From: Zychaea mexicana
Lineage: Eukaryota > Mucoromycota > Mucoromycetes > Mucorales > Lichtheimiaceae
DNA: 64,000 nucleotides
Direction of reading: 5' to 3'
Assembly (NCBI RefSeq): GCF_025766255.1
Contig: NW_026516678.1
Span: 434,001-498,000 of the forward strand
A model generated the notes under the pieces. That model did not search any database, was not told the origin of the DNA, and was given only the letters and a program-made list of their open reading frames with translations. A program made the translations under genes and the position numbers. Shown piece after piece: positions 37,199-50,353 of the stretch. Every line of letters begins with the position of its first letter. Position 1 is the stretch's first letter.

Positions 37199-38705
37199 TT
37201 AGTTCACTTGTTGGGGTTGAGGTTGCGGCTGTGGTTGATGATGCTCATGCTGCTCTCCAGGATGTGGGGATCGCAGGGAACGGATCTTGCGGTAATACGG
37301 TCGATGATCAACATGATCGCGCTCCAGCTTGGAAACATGGTGTTTACCGTCACAGCACATGCGTACATCTTCTAGCGCCTCGTCTTCAGTGTCATAATCA
37401 TCGTCGTGGTCGTGATCGTGAGTATGGGCGCGATTGGATAATGCGGACTCTGCAGTAGTTGCTGAAATTTCGGTTTTGGATCCTGATCGGAACAGGTTCT
37501 GTACACGCTGAATGCTAGGCTTGCGCACGAGGCCTCGCGCGCCACCGTTGGAGGATGCCGCATCCTTTGGCTGTGATGACTTTTCGGTGCCGACATTGCC
37601 GCCAGGGCGTGAAACAAGATATGACAGTGCTTCGTACCATACATTATGACGATCCATGTTGGGAGCTGTAAGTTTAATTACGCGGTTCGCTGTTTGGATA
37701 AGCAAGCTCATGTTTGGCACGTCCGGTGATGGCGGATGATTATGATCTGGAACAGCCGAGACACCTTCGATTCGAGCTATTCATTCCCACCCGATCGTTA
37801 TCAGTGCATTTGTTCAACTTTCCAACCTTTTCTTTTTCATTGATCGGGACTTACCACTCTTGGCCTTGCTTTCGTCACCATGGCTTCCAGGAGCTCTGGT
37901 GCTCCAGTACAGGGTGCGGGTATATGGATGGATCCAAAAGTATCGCTTGTGACGATGATCCGACAATGCACCACCGACCGTTTTGCGAGTGTATTTCCAT
38001 AGCCAGTCGCCGATCATGGTCTGTGTGATCAAGCCGATATGAGCAGGATCGCCTTCCGTCCGCAGCGATGTAGCATAAGGTGAAGAGGCAATCGATACAC
38101 GGGGCTCTGATGCAGACATACTAGACAAGCTGGATGGCGGTCGTTGATGCTGCTGCTGGTGGTGGTTATGCTGGATGTTGCGCAACATTTGAGAGCGTGC
38201 CGGCGTTTTCCCTTTATCTGCTGTGCTGATGGACCCAATGCTGGATCGGTGAGATGAGCTGATGGTGGAACCCTGTCCAACACGCGACAATAAGTGAGCT
38301 GGCGGTGGACTGGTTGGCCGTGCAGGTATGTCGCGGGTGTCATGTCGACTGCTGATACTATCACGGCCAGCAAGATCAGCAAGGCTGGGTTTTGTCGCGA
38401 TGGTATTGCTGGTCGCTGCTGAACCATCAGTGTGGCGTTTGGAGTTTTCGACTGACCATTGATCGCCGTCGGTCGCTTGCTGTTGCTGTGACTTGGTCAC
38501 GGCAGCGGCTACTGCAGCTTCAATCATGGCATCGGTCTCTTCCTTTGTGAACATCTTGCTATCATCGTCGTTGTGGTCATCAAGCTTGTGCAAGTCCGTG
38601 GCCGAATCTGCAGGGGATGTCTTTGAGTCATCCGTGGCAATGCCTGCCGTAGCATCCGCGACCGTAGCACTTGCAGCACCCGTTGCAGCACCACCACCAC
38701 CAGCC

Positions 38706-38740
<35 letters not shown>

Positions 38741-41700
38741 CGTTGCTGGTTTGGTGGATGCCTCCTCGCTTGCCCTATCAGCTTGCTCGTTCAGATCAAT
38801 AACGGCTGCCTGCTTGTTTTCGATGGCATCGTTCAAGTTGTTGGCATCGCACTGTCCTTCATTCGTGGAACCATTGGCAAGTCGTTGAGCATCACCCTCG
38901 ACGGGAGTGGCTGCATTAATTATGCCACCTGCTACTACTGCATCCTTCACACCGCGAGAAGTTTCTTCAGGCGATTTTGATTTGGATACATCTTCGAGAG
39001 TAGTTGAGGACTTTTCTGCTGCGCCAGAGGATGTCTGTTTGTCGTCATCATCACCCTCGTCTGTGCGGTTGTCTTTGGCTGATTCTTTTGCATCATCGCT
39101 ATTGCCCCAGCCGCCAAATGCCTTGGCAGCCAATGCGCCCAGGCCACCAAGAGCGCCACCTGCGGCAAGTGCTCCGGCTCCAGCAGCGGATGATGACGAT
39201 GGGGATTCAAACTCTGTTTGAACGGCAACATCTACACCTTCGTCCAAGTCGTTTTCGTGTTGCACAAACATATCCTTGGTAACAGGCGGCTCGGACTGCA
39301 CTGAGATTTCCTTGGCAACGGGCACGTCTGACTGCACCGAGACATCATTTGTTTCCTTGACAAGCTCAGGTTCAGACTGTACAGAGACATCGTTTGTGTC
39401 CTTGACAGGCTCAGGTTCAGACTGGACCGACATGTCGCTCGTGTCCTTGACAGGCTCAGGTTCAGACTGGACCGACATGTCGCTCGTGTCCTTGACAGGC
39501 TCAGGTTCAGACTGCACCGAAACGTCGCTCGTACCTTTGACAGGCTCAGGTTCAGACTGCACGGAAACGTCGTTTGTTTCCTTGACAGGTTCGGGTTCAG
39601 ATTGGCAGAACGCATCGGATATGGATGCGGTTTCACTTTGCACGCCTGCATTGACTGCATCTGCGACATCCGATTGTGTGAATTGGTCGATGCCACCGGC
39701 AAACTCGTGCTGTACGCCTTGGTCATGCGTTGCAGCTGGCTCATACTGTGCACTTGCGTCTACAGCAGCAGCAGCAGCAGGTTCTGACTGGATACCGTGC
39801 TCGATATATTCGGGTTGCACACATTGCGTCTCCGCATGAACGATAGCGGGGCCAACACACTGCACTTCTTGGTCATGAACAGTGACAGGAGCAATGTCTG
39901 TGGCGGGCATACTGAACTCTTGGAAGTCTGCTGGGTCTGTCTGGATAGCAATCTCGTGGAAGACGGCGGCAGGAGTGTCAGCATCTGCGACGGCAGCAAT
40001 ACCAGCAATGCCAGCAGCAGCGACAGCAGCAGCGGCAGTGGTATTAGCGGAAGTGTCTTCTGTTTGCACGCCTGCATCGGAGCCAGTAGCACGAGGTTCA
40101 GTGTCTGCGGTGTCGGGACCTGCAAATGCAGCGCTCAATTCATCGCCCAGAGTTCGAGGTGCATTATCTGCCACCGGAGTAGGAGGTTCAACGGAGACAG
40201 TTGGAGGGCGCTTTTGCTGCTGCTGCTTCTGTTGGCTTTTTGAAAGTTCGGAATCAAGTGACGTGAACCCTGCAGTGGTTCCAGAGGGTTCTTCATCGGC
40301 GTCTTCGTAATATTCGTCGTCGTCGTCGTCCTCTTCTGATTCGCCTTGGGATGAATAGTACAACTGCTGTGAGTCTTTTCGTTTGCGGCGTTCCTCGACG
40401 TCTGATGAATCGTCCAAAGACTCGCCGCCCTTGGGTATTCGAGCAACGCGAGTTTTTGATACAGGTACGCGCCGCTTGCCCTTGCGAAGTCGACGTGTGC
40501 TGGTGGATCCAGTCGAGTCGGGTGCATTGTTTGAGCCAGTCCCTGATTTGGGATAGCCGGCGTCGACCCACAGTCGCGGATCGTTCTGCAGCTGTTCGAT
40601 CGTCTCTTGGGACTCTGTCAAGAGTTTCTTGAGCTCGAACTTTTCTGTTTTTTCCCTATGCAGGTTTGATCTCAGGTTGTTCACCATACGATGCGCATGA
40701 GCAAGCGACGTTTTCAGCGTTTCGACCTCGAGCTGTTGATTCCGCGTGGGCGTCTGCTTTGGAGAGGGAGGCGGTGAGCTTCCCGGAGTAGTTCCCTCCT
40801 TTGCAGGTGTCGTTGCGCTTTCTGCCTTCTCCTCGCCTTTCTCTGCTGCTGCAGCTGGCCGTAGGTCTGAATGACTCCGTTTCGCAATTTTGCTCTGTGC
40901 CTTGGCAATAGCCAGCTCAGAGGATAGCGCCTCAATCTGCTTGATGTGATCTGTCTTTTCCCGCTGAAGCCCAGCCGAGTGTCGTCGGATGGTGCCCATG
41001 TCTTGTTCGTGCCGCTGCTTCATGGCCTCGAGTGTAGCGGATAACTTTTCTTCGCGGTCGCGCATGTGCTCGATTTCGGTTGTCAGCTCATCCATGTGCT
41101 CTTGCATCCGCTTCTGCTCAGCGTTAGCTTTGTTGAGATTCTGCTGCAGCTCAGTGACACTGATGGTCAACTCCTGTTTGGCAAGCTCAAGGTTCCACGT
41201 CTCCTCCTTGAGTTTTTCTATTTTTTACGTAATGGAATAAGTAACCCCCCTCCCCATAAAAGCAAGCAGGCATGGAGAAAAGGTTGGGTTTTCCCTTTTT
41301 TTTTGTGTGTGTCCATGGACAATAGTGAATTGAGAGATGGAAACAATGTCTTACCTTCGTTTTCTTCCTTTTGGCGAAGTTGTTTTGCCATGGATTCAGC
41401 AGCTCGCTCCAAGTCAGCCTTTTGTGCCTGGAGAGCTTTGAGCTGATCGTCTTTTTCCTGGAGAAGAGCCTGCATCTTCCGCACTTCGATCAGCAGGCCC
41501 TGGCCGATTTCTGTTGCAAACTCGATATCGGTGTTGCGTCGATCGGCATTAGGCACTTTGGATCGTCGTTTCGTGGGCGTTGAGCCGGTGGGCGGGGGTG
41601 GTAGTGGCAGGAGCGAAGTCGAGTCATGGCCTTGCGGGGGAGGAAGCATCGTCGAAGTCGAGGGACTCGGTAATGGATCGAGACCTGTCCGTTGACCTAG

Positions 41701-42439
41701 CAGCTATACAAAATATAATACAAAGGAAGGAAAAAGTTCCCACCCAAAGAAATGGAGAAAGTTGAATAACCAAAGAAGAAAGGAAGAAGCAAAAGAAAAA
41801 AAAGGCACCATACGCATCCAATCCAGACACATCGCAGACAGGTGCGTCCACAATAAAAGGGGTGGGGTTGGTTGGTGAGGGCATCCCACCCTCAAAGGAA
41901 AATTAAACAAAAGGCTCTCTTCTTCTTCATCTTCTTCTTCTTACTTTGTCTTTCCGATGGCCGCTTAAATTAGGTGACAGTTGCTGGTAGCCCCGATAGG
42001 AGCCCAGGTCGCGTTCAAGGTTGCGTAGCTTTTCAAGCGTGGCAGGGGATAGATCATCATCGCCTGAAGCCGAGGCTGGCGACTGTGATCGTTTCGTTGC
42101 TGAGGACGACGGTGACGCAGTGCCTAGCAGCTGTTGCCTTGGCGACAAGGAAGATGATGCCGTTGGCTGTGCCTGTGTTGCTTGTTTCTGCCGTCGATCC
42201 ATCTCCTGGAGACGCTCTTTAAGCTGCTTGATTTGTCGATTCAGCACGCCTTTTCCGATCCCGCTGCTAGAATCTTGCAGTTGCTTTTCCTTTTCTGCTA
42301 TTTGTTGCTCGAGTTCACGTCTGAGTTGGTTGTGTACCTCGGATGCCGACGATGAGCAAGATGGCGTGGGCAGCACCGGTGTTTGGTTGCCGCTATTAGT
42401 TGGAGAGGATAAGGAATGTTTTGGGGGAGGCGAGCTCAT
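37199..42439 (-). CDS. NUM1: Num1/ApsA-type cortical dynein anchor with PH domain
   Basis: Four minus-strand exons: 42439-41945, 41703-41355, 41217-37855 and 37776-37199; 1594 aa. Num1/ApsA/Mcp5 proteins bind the plasma membrane through a C-terminal PH domain and capture dynein for nuclear migration. N-terminal 165 residues: Ser/Pro-rich plus coiled coil; residues about 200-440 strong coiled coil (QEKDDQLKALQAQKADLERA). Residues about 660-955 hold roughly 20 short Q-[ST]-[DE] motifs spaced 12-15 residues, including six near-identical 15-residue units. A Ala/Gly-rich region follows. The PH domain, residues about 1350-1470, carries the family marks GDWLWKYTRKT, KRYFWIHPYTRTLYWS and APNMDRHNVWYEALSYL. 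Exons 3 and 4 split the PH domain. Confidence 0.9.
39349..39605 (-). repeat. 45-bp tandem repeat (six units) coding QSEPEPVK-type motifs
   Basis: The word TTCAGACTG recurs exactly every 45 bases at 39371, 39416, 39461, 39506 and 39551, with a variant at 39596. On the Num1-like coding strand each unit encodes 15 residues of type QSEPEPVKxTxDxSV. High nucleotide identity shows recent expansion inside an older, more divergent array. Confidence 0.95.
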
Positions 42440-45400
42440 TGTTGTAGTGTGTGTCGTGATTTGTTGCTATGTGAGTGATTGAGAGTGTGAGAGAGGGAAC
42501 AAAAGAAGTTGTTGTTGTTGTTGTTGCTTGGGAATTAAAATTGTGTGTTTTTTTAAAAAAAAAAAAAGTAATTGCAAGACTATAAATGTAATATTATTGT
42601 TGTTTGTTGTGATGGGCGTATAAAAAGGTAAGAAAAATGGTGGAGCTAGTGAAGGAATGCGCGCGTTCAATGATCAATGATTACTGAGTGTGAGCGTGTG
42701 CATGCGACGGTCGAACTTCTGACAGAATGTTTGAGAGAACACATACACACGCACACAGCTACAGTGCAACAAAATAAAATAAGAGGGGAAGGAAAAGAGT
42801 GAGGTAACAAATTCAATTTGGAATCAGCACAGCCTAATTTTCTTTTCGTTCTCGCTTTTTTTCATGTGACGTTTAAGCAAAACCCAACACACACACACAC
42901 ACACACACATAATTTGCAACAGCCCTTTTCTTGTTGAAACTAATATGTGGACTTGCCCTTTGGACTAATTGCCTGTTTCATTATATCATCATATCATCAG
43001 AGACACTATAATTTCTTTGCCGTATGCAACATCATGAGGAGTACCTCTTTTTTGGGGGGTGGAAGAGGGGGAGGGGGGAGGAACAAGAAACTCTCCTGAC
43101 TCTTTTGCAATTGTTCTGTACATCCATTGCATGCGTGCAAAATAGGTCTTGCTTCCTAAAGTAACAAGATGTTTCGTCGTTTGTCGTCGCCGTTCTCCTC
43201 CCCGACGAATTAGGAACCATGTTTGGCGGAAGGATCGGAAACCTTCTCATCTGTTCTACTACCATTTGTTCTGATATGTGTAATATGTTGTTGTTTTGTG
43301 CTCAGGTACAAGAAGAATTTGCAAGAAGATTTTTTCGCGGTGGAGCGGTTAATAAATATTGCATCAAATTAATTTAAACAGGTTCATTGCAGTATCACAT
43401 AAAGGCTATTACTTTATAGATTATGCTATACCAGAAAATCAGGTTGGCTTTTCGAGGTACTATACAGGTTACACACACTCTGTTGAATCGACTAAAGGGT
43501 TTTTTAAGTTTCAACTATCTTTGCATGGCAGTAACAACAGCAGTAACATAACGAGCAGCCTCTGCTTGACTGTGGTGCGTATATAAGAAATATGTATATC
43601 GCTTTTTCTTGCTTCCTCTGCTACAAATAACAAGGCATACTTTATGACTTAACCAATACCAGTAAACTGCCACATTCCGGGAGACGGAACAAGGAGAAGA
43701 AAAGGCAACGCAACGTGCAAGGACTATTATTATTTTATGGAGCAAACAGCATAAAATCATGCATTCTTTCCACTCTGCTATTCATCTATTTTAGGAAAAG
43801 CACAAAATCCTGCCACTTTGATTGCAGCATAAGTACTGAAAAGATCGGCGTCAGTACAAGTAGTAATGTTAAAGTATGATACATATCGCAATAAAGAAGT
43901 AGATTTATGAATAAGGGGTCAAACTTTTATCGTTTTGAATATACAATGTTAGCAAAAACCAGGCACCACACAACACAGCGATTTGACAGGTGTTGTTGTC
44001 GAGAAAAGATCATGATCGACACTTGTTATGCTGCAAATACATACTTTTATACGTAACAGTATTCACTAACAGACGTTAATAGAAAACTCTGACAGCTGCG
44101 CAACTTTTAATAATGCAGCCTGTGATATGCTCTGAAACATACACGAAACATATACTCAGCAGTAAGACATCAGGCATTAAAAATCATGTCTCAAATCGGA
44201 CATGTATGTCATTTGTTATGAGAAACAGACATATTATGAGGCGTCTTAATATTTCGTTCTTTCTGTCATCATATGGTAACAATGTTGATAAAAAAGACCG
44301 TTTTTTGTTTGTTGCTGATGGGCATGATCATCCGTTTATGTATTATAAGCTTCTTTTTTGGTTTAATATGTATCACTATCCTCCATTTTGCCAGCAAAAT
44401 GAGTCATTGACATATGCATGGCACCACATCAAAGTATAGTAGCAAAAAGGGGACTGCGGCAAATACGGCTGTTTGCTATGTACAGTACTAATCTTTTATC
44501 ACCAAATCAAGAATTTATTTGCTCTTGGTAGATTCCTCTATTTCTGTAGATACAACGTCTAGTCATAATACCGACCCTGTAATTTGAACAAACCGTATAA
44601 CTCGAATGTAGAATGCATGTTTCTGAGACCTCAGCTGTGTCTAAAGCAGGGCGAGCTCGGTGATCAGCCACCGAGATATATCACTGTCATCAGTATATCA
44701 CCACGCAAAGTGTCGTTATTAAATTCGACATTTTCCTTTCAGAAATCAAAGAAACGATGCGCCACCTTGTTGTTTCATATTTCCTCATGACAGATGTTTG
44801 AAACACTGTCGTGATGCAGCTTAATTATAGGTTTATGCATACCTTATGCAGTTGTTGATGCTATGGTACGGGACGTTTGTCATAAAAAGTTCAGAACTAC
44901 ATACTGCTGGTGCATTGGCATGTGATCAATAGCATAGTAATAAGCAAAAGAAAAGATCTGCCAAGGCTTCTTGAAGTAACTATCATGGCCTACTTAACCC
45001 AATATGCGCACACTGCCGGCTATCATGCATTTAACAACATATCAGACATATAAATCGAATCACTGTTATTCACCAGACATAATCGTCCTTGTCATGTTAG
45101 CCGAATCATCATGGAAAGAAAGGGGGAAAAGGACATTTTGCTACAGCATGTGAAATAACAAAGTGTACGCATCTAGAAAGCCGCATGCTTCCTCTGTCAT
45201 ATTGCAGTACTAGATGATAAATCTTATAGCATGTTATCTCTTTCTTATGTTTTTTGTTCAAGTTGTATATAATGTCGATAATTTCACATCACCCTCCACC
45301 TACTTTTCCTGACGAGTGTGTGTGTCTCTCAGTACACTTTGCAAAGCAACTCGTACGATATATTTCTTGCCGTCTATACCATTTAGTTCCTAAAAAGGCA

Positions 45401-48400
45401 TAAACGTTCTATTCTACACAATGACCGAGCTGCATACATTAACTCTTCTTTGTCGAACAATTCCTAAATACAAAATGATAGTTTTTTACATTGAAAAATT
45501 TTTCTTTTCGGCTTACAAAGTATTGCTCATCGCGCATGCATACAGATGCAGCAGGATCCGGATTGTTGTTAGTGGATGGAGCTTTTCAATGGTGATATTT
45601 CCGTTTATGCAAGTGATTGCCTGCACGTACTGATTGCTGTGAATGATCATGTTAATACAGCTCTGCATGTATGTCACGTCGTGACATAGATTGCCTTTTA
45701 TGATATCTCCAACACTAGCAGGTTTGTAATACACAGATGTACCGAGCTTCTATACATGTTATATAAGCACTTTTAATAGCTACAAAATCTGTTGTGTTAC
45801 TGAAGTATGAAATGCACTTAATGACCGACGCACTCAAGATAAACTATTCGAGAATCGAATTGCTGGTATATATTCTCGAGAAACAAAAGTACATTTGAGT
45901 TGAGACGTGTGTCGTAGCAAAAAGTAGAATATTTAAATGTCACACTTGACTGATTGCGTTACTATGGTAGCAGTTGTTGAGCAACAACAAAATATGCGTT
46001 GCTATGGAAACGGAAGAGTATGCTGTAACGTTGCATGTCAAAGAAAAGCCTCAGTTGAACGATATGGCATAGAAAACGCCTTCTTCATGGATCTTTGCTA
46101 ATGTTTTTACCTGTCAACACTTTTTTTTTTTTTTGGCGAGTACCTTCCCAAATATAGCTGCAAGATCATTCGAATCAAGAAGCTATGCGTTGAAAATGAA
46201 AACGCGTGCGCTTTTCTACTTTACCTTGTCACGCCCATGTCTTTTGCGACATTCTATGAGGCTCATTTGTAAAGTGTATCGTATATACAAGTTAGTCTTG
46301 ACCATTATGAATATCCTTTATCTTTTGGTCTTGACGGCCCTGCCCATCAATTATTTCATTTCAACTATTTATAGCTGGAGTGCACTACAACTTATGACCA
46401 AACAACAAAGCTGTTCGTCACTCTTATTTTATAGGGACGCAGTTACGAATTGAGGAAGTAAAAAAAAGCACACAGACGTGCTCTAATTATATATATATAT
46501 ATATATCTATCTACTGACCAACAAAAAGAGAATGCTACTATTTTTATAAAGAAATTGGGGTTCCCTCTCTTTCCGAGAAGAAGCACGTTCTTTTACTCAA
46601 AATGGGAAATGTGCCACAGCAAAAAGGAAGCATATTTTATGTAATTAGTAGGGCCACAACGAAAAAAAGTCCGCTAATCATAGAGTATGAAGGCGATCTT
46701 TGTTTAACCGAAGGGCTCTCGTGTAACCAATACGTAGAGAGAGACACCACTTCAAGTATAGTTAAAAGCATATGGCCATACTAATAAGCAACATGACCAA
46801 ACGAATACGTACTCTTGGGTCAAAGCTAATACGTTCATGCTGTTCTTGTTATTACTTTGTAATAAGTGTTAATTGGTTTCTAATTTCCCGAGGGTAGTAG
46901 TAAATATTAACGAGGAGGTGTAGTTATATGCCTCTTGTCCAAAAAACCTTCGTATCAAAGCGAACGCTGCATTGTTGGTCTTTGCACATTGAATATCAAT
47001 CATACCTCATACCGACAAGTCACACATCAAAAAAAAGATAAAGTTGATACAAATTGATGACAATTAGGCTTATGCATGTAGAAATGAGCGAGTTTGTTGT
47101 TGTACAACCTCTAACTGATGTGCTGCAAATTTATATAAAGATCATGCATATGCATATGATAATGCGGTAAAACTCTCTTGTTGTTGCCATCTATATATAT
47201 TTAGCTTTATATACCAAGTTCATTCACAAGAACCACGCATCATTGGTAAAAAAAAAAGTCAGAATCCAGACGATAGTGAAAAGACAGTAATAATAATAAA
47301 ACGACGTAATTATGCATAATGTAGCATTCATTGCCATCTTTGAAGAATTTGTCTCTGTCTATCATCTCTTACATGCTCTTTTTTTGTTGTTTTGAAGGAA
47401 GTATGAGATGCATTTTCCTTGGATCGAAGCTGCCCATTCACACGCGGGATATATTGTTATTACTTTGCTCGGGCTGTTGTTAAGAAATGGTAACCCCACA
47501 GTTTCTCTTTTCGCTTCGTCCTCCTGTAATAATAGAAAGGCTTGGAAAAAGTGGTCGGGCGCGTGGAGAAGGAGGGGAGGGAGGAGAATACTATAGTTCA
47601 TAGAAACACAGGCCAGGGCTAGACAATCTTATAAGGTAAACAGTTTCTATTCATGTACCTCGTGCGTGCAGCTGTTCTTTTCAAAGTGTATTGTGCATGT
47701 TGTTATTTTTTCTTTTCCCGCTCTCTCTCTCTCTCTCTCTCTCTCGTGTTAATAGCGAAGAACAAGGGACGCGAGAGATAACGCAAATCGTGGATTATCA
47801 GCAAGGAGAGTGTTGTTGTTACCAGCCTTTAACTCCAAGGCAGTGCATCACACAAGGCAGCACTAGCTAGAAAGAAAAAGAGGCGGCTATGCTGATTAAG
47901 TCAAGAAGTACAAGAGACGAGACTGAGAGTCCATAACCATGTGAAAACGAGTTAAAAAGATTCCTCCCTTTCTATGTATACACCTCCTCCCCTCTTGCTC
48001 CCTTTCCTTTTGTTATATCATTACCATAGCAGTATAAGAGTAGTAGTAGCAGCACTAGTAGTAGTAGTAGTATGCCTTTGTCTTACCTAAACAACAGAGC
48101 TTCTTTTCTAGTATCTCTCTAAAACACTCCCTCTCCCTTACAGGTAGCATAATACATTCTTCTTCTTTCTTGGCTAATCTGTGCAGGGCATGTGCGCGCG
48201 GCCACGCGACAAATTGAGTGCTTCTTTTTTTGTCAATTGTAAAGGGCGCCGTTGCGGATGTTTTCAGTGATGCTACAAGTGTGAATCTTTGGCAGGGTAA
48301 CACGCACGAAGCAAGCAAGAGTGCTCTCTCTTTTTTTTTTTAACCTCGCTCCCCTCTTTTTTCTTATTTTCCCTCTCTTTCTTCTTTTCAATCGCAATCT

Positions 48401-48946
48401 TTTTTTACTTGACCCTCTCATCATTCACTTTCCTTCCTTTTCAATTCAAGAGCACCACCCCCATTTCCGGACATTCATAAATCAAAACCGACATCCCTTG
48501 CTCCCTCTCTCTCTCTCTCTGTGTGTGTACACTCCGGCACCTTGCTCGCTTTTCTTGTTCTTTCGAAATCTCGCTCTCCATTATACTTTCCCAATTGACA
48601 TCAAACCATCCATCTCCATATTTCTCTTATTCGAATAATCTCTCAATCTCTCCCTATTGTTTCCGGTTTAATCAGTTCCCGCGCTTTTGAAAATCCTGAC
48701 TACCTTTGCAAATCGCTCCCAACCCACCCTTCCTCTCTCTCTTTTCGATCGCAGTATACACATACAAACAACGTGTAAGCTTCTTTCTCCAAATGTTTTT
48801 TAAAAAGAAAAAAAAACAACACATGTATTTTTTGAGCCTAACCAATACGAGCATAGAATTTTTACTTTGACCCGAATATATACAATTGAATCTCACACAC
48901 ACACACACACACACAATAATTGGACGACACATAATATTCTCAAACG
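42440..48946. other. 6.5-kb gene-empty interval
   Basis: No conserved reading frame on either strand; all ORFs are under 110 codons and lack codon bias or domains. It contains simple repeats: (GTT)n near 42510, (AC)n at 42890-42911, (TA)n near 46490, (CT)n near 47720 and 48510, (AC)n near 48895. The Num1-like promoter lies at its left end and a long pyrimidine-rich leader of the CYRI gene (48300-48750) at its right end. Unrecognised noncoding RNA or decayed repeats are possible. Confidence 0.45.
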
Positions 48947-50353
48947 ATGGGCCAGATACTTTCAAGTTTAAACATTCGAAGTGGCGATACGATGGTTCCT
49001 GATCTAGGCTTTGATATAGAAAGTAAGTTTGACAGAAAAGAAAGAAATTTAATATTAAATCAAGGAAAATCTCTATTCTTTTCTTTGCTGCTCTCTTCCC
49101 CCCCCCCCCTCTCTCTCTCTCTCTCTCCTCTTGTCGCCTAATAATAATAATCCATAATTTTAAACGCGCCGCTCCTAATTTTCAAAAAAGATGCGAAACC
49201 GTCGCCAGAAGAAGCGGACTTGTACGACCAACTTGCAGCATTCTTGGTTCAACCCGCCCCAGCCTTACTCGGATCACTGAAAAACTATCGATCTGCGTCC
49301 GATTTAATACGAGATGCAATCGCTTCTCCCACACCAGAGAACGAAGACAAGGCCTGGGATGGCGTGTTGCCTACTGTCGACATGCTACGCGACTTTTACG
49401 AGTATGCCTCTGAGTTGGGTAAGTTTTTTTTTTCTTGACCTTTAAGTCGCTTTTAAGTTTCTTTCCACAACCCATCCAACCCTAACTTTATTTTTTCAGA
49501 GGAGAATCTGCCACGGTTATTAAGCGTGCTGTGTCAAGGAGATGTCAACAAAAACCTCGAAAAACATCAGGGATTAACAAAACTGTTTGCCGATATACTG
49601 GATTTTGTCTTTGAGTTCGACTATTGGAAGGTTAGACTTTTATAATCATGGCCACAACAAAAAAATACAGGATACATTTAAGGAAAAAAAAATTTAAGTA
49701 ATGGCTCTTATTGATAGATGCGCAATCCGACACTGCAGAATGACTTTTCGTACTATCGACGCATGCTGCAACGAGGTCGATACGGACGGGGAAGCGACGA
49801 ATCTGTATCGGATCTACGAAGCGCCATGCTAGAAGATGACCAAGCAAACCGGATATCACTATTCATTGCCTATCCAACGCCCATGCTGAAACGCGTGATC
49901 GACACAACCACTGACTTTGTCACGAAAAACCGACTACAGAAAAGCGTCAGTGATTGTCTGGCAGCATTGTGGTCAACGTGCTACCACACCGTCAACAAGA
50001 AGGGTGCAAAGTCGCAGCAGCAGCAACAACAGCAGCAAGTGTCCACGTTTTTCCTCAAGGTCATGGTGGTATCCATCATCTTGTATGACCACATCGACTC
50101 ACATGGTGCCTTTGCCAAAAACTCACCTATCAATGTAAGTTCATTTGCTCATGCTAGACTGTACTGTGTGGATATTAACTGGGGACGTGTTCACTAGATC
50201 AAACATTCTGTAAAAATAATCCAAAGCAATGTGCAAGTCCCGTCAGCAGATAAGTCAAGCACGTCCAATCTGATGTCGGCTCTGCGGTATAACTCAAAAC
50301 ATCTCAACGACGATTCAACACCTAAAAACATCAAGAACGTCATGGCCGCATAG
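48947..50353 (+). CDS. CYRI: CYRI/FAM49 Rac1-binding protein
   Basis: Exons 48947-49022, 49191-49418, 49500-49630, 49718-50134 and 50198-50353 encode 335 aa (animal CYRI-B about 324). CYRI proteins share the CYFIP DUF1394 fold, bind active Rac1 and restrain Scar/WAVE-driven Arp2/3 actin branching. The sequence keeps NPTLQNDFSYYRR, with the two arginines (159-160) that in animal CYRI-B contact Rac1; SLFIAYPTPMLK; the MVVSIILYDHIDSHGAFAK core; and the C-terminal ALRYNSKHLNDD. The start MGQILSS fits an N-myristoylation site (Gly2, Ser6), as in animal CYRI. A short Gln run interrupts one loop. The first intron contains a CT-repeat. Identification rests on similarity over the full length. Confidence 0.94.

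Noticed and set aside
38493..40310. Long plus-strand ORFs (for example 39276-39839) opposite the Num1-like gene
   Set aside because: They are antisense shadows of a repetitive, codon-biased coding region and show no independent domain.
43359..46784. Several 60-108-codon ORFs (for example 44113-44439, 46133-46453)
   Set aside because: AT-rich, mostly non-ATG or isolated frames with no splice-linked partners and no recognisable motif.
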